Assembly (NCBI GenBank): GCA_032622095.1
Contig: CP136062.1
Coordinates: 194,749,887-194,813,886, forward strand
Direction of reading: 5' to 3'
DNA: 64,000 nt
DNA from: Siphonodentalium dalli
Taxonomy: Eukaryota; Mollusca; Scaphopoda; Gadilida; Siphonodentaliidae
The position numbers and the translations under genes were made by a program. The notes below the pieces were generated by a model, which did not search any database, was not told the origin of the DNA, and saw nothing but the letters and a program-made list of their open reading frames with translations. Position 1 is the first letter of the stretch; each line of letters starts with the position of its first letter. Below, piece by piece: positions 57,476 through 64,000 of the stretch.

Positions 57476-57811
57476 TAAATTTTATAACATTTATTGCTGC
57501 CACTTCGTAAGGCAGATCAAGACAAAGTAATTTTATTATAGCAATTTAGCGAGCGCGCCAAAATTGTAACTCACATTGTTAGCCAATGAAAATAGATAAC
57601 ACATATAATGACGTCATGCAACCATGCCTATTATTAGAAAGCATAACCGATGTAATAGACTTATTTATAGATCACAAATAATGACGTCACGCCAACATGC
57701 ATATTCATGAGAAGGCGCCACCAATGTAATAGTCTTTTTTATAGAGTTATCTCGCTTAGATTAATATGAACCCTAGTCACGGAATTACTCGATTTGTAGA
57801 CAAATATAATC
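57476..57811 (-). repeat. A2 direct repeat with two CRE-like sites
   Basis: Identical to 63777-64000 over the part that can be compared. Contains TGACGTCA at 57609-57616 and 57682-57689. It abuts B1 directly, as expected for the split-repeat layout. Confidence 0.9.
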
Positions 57812-58288
57812 AATTCCATGAGATGGGTTTAGAAAAACATCTTGAAGACCATATATTACCTTTAACGGTTTATTGCGGATGACTTGATCATATACGAAGT
57901 GACAAACAATCATACATCAACAAACATACAATACATGCAAGACAAAGATGACAAACATGCAAGACATATACATATACATACGGAACACATGCAATACCAC
58001 TGACACACATGCAACTAATTTATCACATCAAACAAGCATATGAATGCACATGCACTGAGATCATATCAAATAAGGAAACAGATTCAAGTCAAGTGTTTGT
58101 TTCCTACTTGCCCTAAATATAGAGCGTTTAATAAAACTACTTCATAGGATTTAATTTAACTGTTCTCATTTTGTGTTAAACAATTAAGATTACTTCTTGA
58201 AAACCATTTACTACATGTTGTCAGAACATAGCTTAAATATTTAAAAGCAGTCAAGTTTTAGTTTAGATTTATACCTTTTTTGAACCGC
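57812..58288 (-). repeat. B1 direct repeat of the Ngaro-like element
   Basis: 477 bp, near-identical to 56872-57348. It follows the coding region on the minus strand after about 440 bp of non-coding sequence (58289-58730). Confidence 0.92.
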
Positions 58289-58730
58289 CAAGCCATAGGC
58301 CACCAAAAAAGGAAAGATCAGGAGGAAAAAACTGAAACATTAAACATGAAGTTGGGAGCAAATTCGGGCCCCTCTCTCTTCAAATGACTTATGATCGCAA
58401 TGCCATCAAATGCCTCAGCAATTACCTACCAATCTGATAACTAAACATAAACGAACCATAAAAGTAATGCCACAAACAGACCAATAGTCGCAATGCCACT
58501 ATTAAAGTTATCATGCCACCACTTTCCTAGTCGATACTTTTAAAGTACTATGTATATAAATTGATTTATATCACCATCCATATACTGAAAACTATAATTA
58601 TAAAATAGTATCCGAATTATAACAGAAATGACACAAACAGACCCACAGTCGCGCTGCCACTGCTCAAGTCACTGTCAAGCCTTCTATATTCCGTATATTA
58701 CATTATATTGATGTTGCTAACTTTAGGAAA

Positions 58731-59270
58731 TTAAGTTAATCTATTCACCACTTGAATCATAAGAGATCTCATCCTCCTTGTCCCTTCATAATTCAAATGC
58801 AACTTATCCCCTGCATACAAATCTAGAATTGGAGCTCCTTTGGCAATAAATACTCTATATGTTTTCAAAAATTCTATACGATATTCTTGGCACAAGTCAT
58901 TTAACAGATCATTCACAGATATTACTTTTGTACCCAACTCTAATATGTCTGTAGGCCTAGGTATTATTGATGACATGATGATTTTTGCCCTAGAAACCTT
59001 CTTTGAACATTTTATTAGAGATTCAAAGGCTTTTCTAATATCTTCTTCTGATGATTCTTCTATGTTATTGGTTCCAACGTGATATATTATGTGAGAGTAG
59101 GATGATAATTTGTTACCATACAACTTCCCTGACTTCACCAGGAATGCCATCTTTGAGATATTGATTCCTCTAAATGCTAGGACGTCTAGTGATTTCACGT
59201 CAGATACATACTTGCCTATTGAGTCTGTTACCAAAAGAGCTCTAATATCATTGAATCTGTCAGCTGAAAT
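58731..59270 (-). CDS. SGNH/GDSL-type hydrolase ORF of the Ngaro-like element
   Basis: About 170 residues with the SGNH blocks in order: LVTDSIGKYV (block I, Asp-Ser nucleophile), FRGINI (block II Gly), YHVGTNNIEE (block III, Gly-Thr-Asn) and DKLHLNYEG (block V, Asp-x-x-His). Such esterase-like ORFs are known in some Ngaro and other retrotransposons; the substrate is unknown. There is no ATG before the first motif. The open frame instead reaches back to a pyrimidine-rich TTTCAG near 59270, so it may be spliced to an upstream exon. It follows the recombinase by about 20 bp. Confidence 0.75.
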   Translation of the reverse strand: MSADRFNDIRALLVTDSIGKYVSDVKSLDVLAFRGINISKMAFLVKSGKLYGNKLSSYSHIIYHVGTNNIEESSEEDIRKAFESLIKCSKKVSRAKIIMSSIIPRPTDILELGTKVISVNDLLNDLCQEYRIEFLKTYRVFIAKGAPILDLYAGDKLHLNYEGTRRMRSLMIQVVNRLT

Positions 59271-59291
59271 TATAAATATACTGTATTATAA

Positions 59292-60285
59292 TCAAATAAC
59301 TGCACACATGTGGTTACGCATCTGTTTGGCTATTACAAATTTATCCTCTATTGTGTAATGTAAATACCGCTTATATGCATCGCTCTTCCAATCACCCATC
59401 AACTGAATCAACTCTCCTGGAACTTGTGATTGAAATGCCCAAGTGGCCCCCACCCCTTCTGAACGCGTGTGTTGAATAAAGGGACGGTTCCCTACCAGTC
59501 CTTGAAATCATTTTCCTAAGGAATGATTGAAACTGTTGATAGGTGATTGGTTGACCAGAGGGATGCATAAATGCCGGATTGGTGAGTTTCCCTGGAACTA
59601 GTTTTAACATGTTCTTATATGCAGATACTGGACAAATTCTAGACTCTGGGATAGATAGCACTGGCATTCTTAAAATTCTTTGACCAAATTGAATTGTTTT
59701 GGTCCACTTTATAATAACCAGAAGAACGCTATCTGATTGCAATATGTCTCGTGTCAGCTGATGCGTTGAATTGAATTTCTTAGCTGATTCCGGCGCTAAA
59801 TTTGATTTGCGAAGCATTAGAAAAAATGCCAGGAGAAACATTGCCCAGAAAGTAGCTTCAATTGGATTTCCATAGTCCAGATATTGAGAAATATCTACTA
59901 ATATCTCAGGTGTAATTGGCTCAGATTGCTTTATACAATGTGGCTTTAATCTGGCAATTCCTTTTAGCGTAAGTTTAATTTCTGGGGCTTCAAAAGCTTC
60001 ACAAGAGAGACCCAATCTAATATGTAGCACTTTAACACCACTCAAATAATTACGGATAGAATCTGTTGAGTCAAATGATCTACTAAGAAATTGCGTATAG
60101 CACTGCAGTATTTCCTTTGTAGCGGGTAAATACGCAGAAATTGAAAAATATTCACAGAATGACACAAACGCCTTCCATTGAATGTAATGATTTTTATTTG
60201 TGCCTTCGGCAAAGGCATGTCTCACTGATCGCTGTGCATCCCTCCTCAACTGTTTAATCTCTAGCCCTAAAAAGAAAATCACCAA
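59292..60285 (-). pseudogene. Tyrosine recombinase of the Ngaro-like element, one frameshift
   Basis: The main frame (60285-59392) starts in overlap with the RT stop and shows an N-terminal core-binding part (HAFAEGTNKNHYIQWKAFVS), the catalytic Arg in FFLMLRKSNL, and the His-x-x-Arg box in STHAFRRGG. Just after the box a G-rich stretch (59450-59462) shifts frame; the continuation to a TGA at 59292-59294 holds GDWKSDAYKRYLHYT, with the expected catalytic Tyr. A one-base error or indel would account for the break. The enzyme would insert the circular DNA copy by strand exchange. There is no clear own ATG, so expression may use frameshifting or splicing. Confidence 0.85.
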
Positions 60286-62087
60286 TCATGCAAAAATTTG
60301 AATAACTCATCAGATGGTTGAATCTCAACCATACTTTTACCTTTTGTGTACTCCACAAAGGCCCTCTGATTTTTTGAACTTTCGTCCCACCTTGAGAGAA
60401 TATCAGCCCCTCTGTTATCAACCCCCATGACATGAACTGTACGAATTTCAAATTGATGCACTGCAGCTAAATAGCAAATTTCCATCAAGCAGGCCTGCAA
60501 ATATTGATTCTTGGAAGACCCCTTGTTAATAACTGCCACGGTTGTGGCATTATCACATTTACAAATAATTCTCTTACCAGTTAACGTATGTGCCCAGATT
60601 CTCAAACATACCACAACTGTCAGCATTTCTAACTCATTGATATGCAATGATTTCTCCATGATGTCTGTCGGAAATTCTTTATGAAAATATTGATCACCAC
60701 AGATACCCCCACATGCAACCAATGTGGCATCTGACTCGACAAATTCATCTGGATGTGACCAATATTCCCACGGCATCATGGAAACACCATTGAATGTCAC
60801 CAGAAATCTGTCCCACCATTCCAAATCTTTTTTAACATAATCTGGAATACACAAACTACCATGTTTGCCACCTTTACAACTGTTGAAAGTTCTCAACCAA
60901 GTCAAAATTCGGGACACAAAAATGCGACCAGGTCGCACACAACTTGCTACAAAATGTAGTTTTCCCAAAAGTGACTGGACATCTCTCAAGGTGGCACTTT
61001 TCTTGTTCAACCATGATTTAACCAGTTCTCGTATTTCAATCAGTCTATCCTCTGTTATTTCTAGTGAGAGATTGATGGTGTCAAACAAAATTCCTAGGAA
61101 CACCATCCTATTACACGGGCTGCATGCTTTGGATTTGGCTTCTGCCAAACCCCAAATATCTAACATGTTGGTTAAACAATTAAATGCTGATATCGCATTT
61201 TCTTCAACATCTGCCCCTGCTATATCATCTAAATAATTAATTACCCAACAATCCGCTTGCCGAAGCGTATACGCTAAAGCATTTGTGACACGTTGACAGA
61301 TATAGGCAGCTGATCTTAAACCCATACTAAGAACTCTATCACAATAAATTTCTCCGTCGATCATATATGACACTAAATTCATGTCCCCTGGGTCAATAAA
61401 CAGCTGCCTACATGTATATGCTCTATGAAGATCTGATTTGAAAAGCATGCACCCTTGTTTCTTCTCCTTTATGAGTTCAACCAAACTATCTACATTTGGG
61501 TATGACAATGTTATGTTTTCCCCAAGGTATTCGTTTTTTGATATCATGTCATTTATAGAATTACCCCGAGGAAAACTCAAATCGGTGATAATTCGCCTAT
61601 CGGTCGAATTACTCTTTGGCACTGTATTTAACGGACTTAATTTAAAATTCCCATTGAAGGCATCCCCTGGCAAAGGACCCAAGACAGCCTGATGCGTCAG
61701 TTCCTTACTGATGTACTTTTTCATCATTTCAGGAAAATCCCTCGCACCTTTGTGATTTTTTATAGTCCTATTACTGTCTGGCTGTCCAAAATCCCTTGCC
61801 CCAGAAAAATTCAATGGGAATCCAAATTCCAAAAATTCAACTAACATCTTATCGTCATAATCAACTAACAACATCTTGATGTTATCTATATTTAGCTGCG
61901 ATTCCACGGGAATTCTACAACCTTCATAATTAAATTTACCTGAAGCCTCAATTTGTGCATGAATTTTCAACCATTTCTGAATATTGTCACCTGAATATTC
62001 AACATTACTGGAAACCTTGTTACATTCTATGACTGAATTTTGCTCTACAGGTATTACAATGTCATCACAAACATTAATTGAATGTTT
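60279..62087 (-). CDS. Reverse transcriptase-RNase H of the Ngaro-like element
   Basis: The open frame runs from just after an in-frame TAG (62088-62090) to TGA at 60279. RT motifs: LNTVPKSNSTDRRIITDLSF, FKSDLHRAYTCRQL, LSMGLRSAAYICQRV and INYLDDI (active-site Asp pair at about 61224-61235), then MVFLGILFD. RNase H motifs: VESDATLVACGG (first Asp), HINELEMLTV (Glu), CKCDNATTVAVIN (Asp) and VDNRGADILSRW (last Asp). It is in the same frame as the gag-like ORF and could form a gag-RT fusion only if two stops are bypassed. Its end overlaps the recombinase frame by a few bases. Confidence 0.9.
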   Translation of the reverse strand, partial: KHSINVCDDIVIPVEQNSVIECNKVSSNVEYSGDNIQKWLKIHAQIEASGKFNYEGCRIPVESQLNIDNIKMLLVDYDDKMLVEFLEFGFPLNFSGARDFGQPDSNRTIKNHKGARDFPEMMKKYISKELTHQAVLGPLPGDAFNGNFKLSPLNTVPKSNSTDRRIITDLSFPRGNSINDMISKNEYLGENITLSYPNVDSLVELIKEKKQGCMLFKSDLHRAYTCRQLFIDPGDMNLVSYMIDGEIYCDRVLSMGLRSAAYICQRVTNALAYTLRQADCWVINYLDDIAGADVEENAISAFNCLTNMLDIWGLAEAKSKACSPCNRMVFLGILFDTINLSLEITEDRLIEIRELVKSWLNKKSATLRDVQSLLGKLHFVASCVRPGRIFVSRILTWLRTFNSCKGGKHGSLCIPDYVKKDLEWWDRFLVTFNGVSMMPWEYWSHPDEFVESDATLVACGGICGDQYFHKEFPTDIMEKSLHINELEMLTVVVCLRIWAHTLTGKRIICKCDNATTVAVINKGSSKNQYLQACLMEICYLAAVHQFEIRTVHVMGVDNRGADILSRWDESSKNQRAFVEYTKGKSMVEIQPSDELFKFLHDW

Positions 62088-62420
62088 CTATAATTCCTGT
62101 TCCAATAATAATTCCTTTGAACATTCTTTAAATAAATTATCTGACTCATTGTGAATTATATGCATTTCAGAATTTATTGCGTCATATTCCAGCAAACTTT
62201 GCAGTAAAGGCTCATTCTCGTCATGAATCAGATCTAGCTTCATCATGTCTGAATAATCAGTTTCAACTGCAACATATGATTTGTTCAAATCTCCTTGTAA
62301 TACAGGAACATGTGACTTTTTCAAATATTCTGGAAAGAAAACTTCCGCTAGCGGATCTAACTCATATTTCTTTGGTACATGTATAGCTACATGTAAGTGC
62401 TGTGAGAATTCTTCATTTAG
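62088..62420 (-). CDS. In-frame linker between gag and RT (between two stop codons)
   Basis: This segment is open between the gag TGA (62421-62423) and the TAG at 62088-62090, in the frame of both neighbours. It encodes an acidic, domain-less linker (for example VPKKYELDPLAEVFFPEYLK). It probably forms the N-terminal extension of the RT protein in active relatives. Confidence 0.6.
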   Translation of the reverse strand, partial: LNEEFSQHLHVAIHVPKKYELDPLAEVFFPEYLKKSHVPVLQGDLNKSYVAVETDYSDMMKLDLIHDENEPLLQSLLEYDAINSEMHIIHNESDNLFKECSKELLLEQEL

Positions 62421-63266
62421 TCATGAACCAGTATTCAGTTTATTCGGACATGTCGCAGATGATTCCGAATGAAACGCCTTTTCTTGTTTAACCTGCCAGC
62501 ATGTTGCACAAAAGTGCTCTACTGATCTAACTTGCCCTCTTATCGTAGCCTTGTGTGGTGTTTGTAAATTACACCGGTTTCTATTAAAAAGTGAACAGAA
62601 CCAAGGAACTGCACCAGAAGGAGCTCCACGCATAGGAGCTACTGCCGGCTTTCCCACTTTTTGTCTGTAAGAACCAGTGGTACTAGAAGTACCCCTGACA
62701 TGCTTTGCAAGAATTGGCGTTTCGATTACGGAGAAATCATCTGCCCATGTGTTCATTCCTAATTCAATTCGACGTAACCAGTCACTATACAAATTTAAAA
62801 GCGCTGTCCACTCATAAATAGTATAGTAATAAACAATTTGTTTGAGCAGTCTCATGCGACCCAGAATATTCTGCTCTTTCGAAGAAATATCTGGCCTCAT
62901 GCATGATTCCAACTCGCCAGCTACAAATTGCTGGAAAGTCAGATCACCGAAGGCTATGTTGGAACCAACATATTCAAATTGTAGTGATGTATGTGGAAAT
63001 ATTTGAGGAAATTTCACTTTATCACTGGATTTGGCTTTAATGCCAGACTTTCTGAGTTTCTTATTTCGTAACTTAGGGCGATACGACAGATCGGAATCTT
63101 CTTCATCATACTCATCCGATTCAGAATCACTTGAATTGTCAATGTCATGAGTAGGCCTACCAAGGCCTAATTTTCTCATTTTGGCTTGCACAACTTTGCT
63201 CAAATTGTCAAGTTGCCTTAAATCATTTAAATCTTTCGGAATTGGTTTCTCAGTTTTCTGGCCCAA
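62421..63266 (-). CDS. Gag-like protein of the Ngaro-like element
   Basis: A 281-residue frame with a basic/acidic N-terminal part (DIDNSSDSESDEYDEEDSDL), a central conserved part (FGDLTFQQFVAGELESCM; YEWTALLNLYSDWLRRIELG) and a C-terminal Cys/His cluster (WFCSLFNRNRC ... HFCATCWQVKQ ... HSESSATCP). This layout is known for gag-like ORFs of Ngaro/DIRS elements and would bind element RNA. The frame starts at a non-decisive ATG; the preceding ORF (63320-63691) is in another frame. It ends at TGA followed by CTA. Confidence 0.8.
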   Translation of the reverse strand: MGQKTEKPIPKDLNDLRQLDNLSKVVQAKMRKLGLGRPTHDIDNSSDSESDEYDEEDSDLSYRPKLRNKKLRKSGIKAKSSDKVKFPQIFPHTSLQFEYVGSNIAFGDLTFQQFVAGELESCMRPDISSKEQNILGRMRLLKQIVYYYTIYEWTALLNLYSDWLRRIELGMNTWADDFSVIETPILAKHVRGTSSTTGSYRQKVGKPAVAPMRGAPSGAVPWFCSLFNRNRCNLQTPHKATIRGQVRSVEHFCATCWQVKQEKAFHSESSATCPNKLNTGS

Positions 63267-63319
63267 TTTTAAATTGTCAAAATTTGTCGTTCACAATCTT
63301 TGGCTTATCGGGGTTAACT

Positions 63320-63691
63320 TTACCACTCATACCTTTCAAACGAGACGTCTCTGTCCGTACTGCTTCCAGCTGATCCTTCATGTCTCGCAAACGCCTCGCT
63401 CTCCTTTCTTTCTCCAAATCGTCCGTCGCTTTCCTCAAGAGCTCCTCTGTTTTTTCTCATTTCCGTGTCGTCATCATCAAATTCGGGATTTCCCACCGTA
63501 GCCTCCGAGAAAAGCGGTTTCCTGTCATCGGTGTTGTCTTCTAACAATTCAGGCATACCGTTGGACTGTGTGCTGTCAATGCTCGTATTTTTATTACTAG
63601 CAGCTTCTAACAACTTCCCATCATTTAACAGTTTGTAATTTATTCTTTCCAACCGCCTAAGATTACGAGCATCTTCTTCTGTCGTCGCCAT
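63320..63691 (-). CDS. N-terminal ORF of the gag-like region
   Basis: The ATG at 63689-63691 begins MATTEEDARNLRRLERINYK, a charged, probably helical start, followed by an acidic, Ser-rich, low-complexity part (NPEFDDDDTEMRKNRGALEE). It lies between A1 and the larger gag frame, out of frame with it by two bases and separated by about 50 bp. It may be a short separate ORF or the true N-terminus of gag shifted by an indel. Confidence 0.6.
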   Translation of the reverse strand: MATTEEDARNLRRLERINYKLLNDGKLLEAASNKNTSIDSTQSNGMPELLEDNTDDRKPLFSEATVGNPEFDDDDTEMRKNRGALEESDGRFGERKESEAFARHEGSAGSSTDRDVSFERYEW

Positions 63692-63776
63692 GGTTACCAC
63701 AAATCAAATCAAATCGAATACTGATTTAACTTCTAACAAGAAGCACTTCAAATCAAATCAAATACAAAATTTGTTA

Positions 63777-64000
63777 TAAATTTTATAACATTTATTGCTG
63801 CCACTTCGTAAGGCAGATCAAGACAAAGTAATTTTATTATAGCAATTTAGCGAGCGCGCCAAAATTGTAACTCACATTGTTAGCCAATGAAAATAGATAA
63901 CACATATAATGACGTCATGCAACCATGCCTATTATTAGAAAGCATAACCGATGTAATAGACTTATTTATAGATCACAAATAATGACGTCACGCCAACATG
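63777..64000 (-). repeat. A1 direct repeat (runs past window end), probable promoter
   Basis: Identical to A2 from 57476 to 57699. Two TGACGTCA palindromes (63910-63917 and 63983-63990) match the cAMP-response element bound by CREB/ATF factors. The first gag ATG lies about 86 bp downstream on the minus strand, so this repeat is the likely promoter region. Confidence 0.88.

Larger units (their letters stand above)
56872..64000 (-). mobile_element. Young Ngaro-like tyrosine-recombinase retrotransposon (5' end beyond window)
   Basis: On the minus strand the order is A1 (from 63777 outward), gag-like ORFs, RT-RNase H, tyrosine recombinase, SGNH hydrolase, B1 (57812-58288), A2 (57476-57811), B2 (56872-57348). 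This A1-body-B1-A2-B2 split direct repeat layout with a recombinase instead of an integrase is known for Ngaro-type elements of the DIRS order, which integrate via a circular intermediate. B1 and B2 differ at 3 of 477 positions; A1 and A2 are identical over the visible 224 bp. About 110 bp of A1 should lie past the window end. Confidence 0.9.

Overview
The window is eukaryotic, AT-rich, non-genic DNA from a metazoan, most likely a marine invertebrate. The evidence is APE-type LINEs, a Ngaro/DIRS-type tyrosine-recombinase retrotransposon, intron-split gene fragments with GT/AG borders, many TTAA-flanked short elements, and multi-copy gene families that I recall from mollusc and cnidarian genomes. 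I see no convincing intact host gene, no rRNA or tRNA gene, and no bacterial-style operon. Almost every coding trace belongs to a mobile element or to a decayed copy of a multi-copy family. Calls rest on reading the sequence and recalled families; no searches were run.

Left third (1-25 kb). 1-491 is the right part of a TTAA-flanked short element, followed by a nearly full LINE (about 761-5240, plus strand) with two single-base frameshifts in its reverse transcriptase. Then come a cluster of terminal-inverted-repeat (TIR) elements: 5667-6068; 6320-6719 with two mutually reverse-complementary perfect hairpins; and 7521-9730 with perfect 24-bp TIRs and two nested short elements. Two large elements follow. 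10522-15478 has TIRs of about 0.7 kb and carries a decayed gene of an uncharacterised multi-copy family. 17265-25008 has TIRs of about 1.15 kb and carries a THAP-like start and the exons of a SWIM zinc-finger gene. Between them is a degenerate tandem array.

Middle (25-45 kb). A GC-rich gag-like relic of a DIRS/Ngaro element (26.4-27.4 kb, minus) is followed by a tandem-repeat element (28.3-29.2 kb), a non-coding TIR element (29195-31329) and a decayed copy (A) of a second multi-copy gene family (31.6-33.7 kb, minus) interrupted by a TTAA element. Next come a GC-rich minisatellite region (33.96-37.1 kb) and a nested set of inverted repeats (38.3-44.7 kb) that contains three more repeat insertions.

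Right third (45-64 kb). A 2.3-kb TIR element (45154-47460) encloses copy B of the second gene family. A hairpin pair (49.07-49.22 kb), poorly resolved sequence, a 5'-truncated LINE (52.5-54.55 kb, minus) and a 160-bp tandem repeat follow. The window ends in a young Ngaro-like retrotransposon on the minus strand (56872 to beyond 64000), with gag-like ORFs, RT-RNase H, tyrosine recombinase, an SGNH-hydrolase ORF and the split direct repeats A1-body-B1-A2-B2 typical of that group. Its B repeats differ at only 3 of 477 positions and its visible A repeats are identical.
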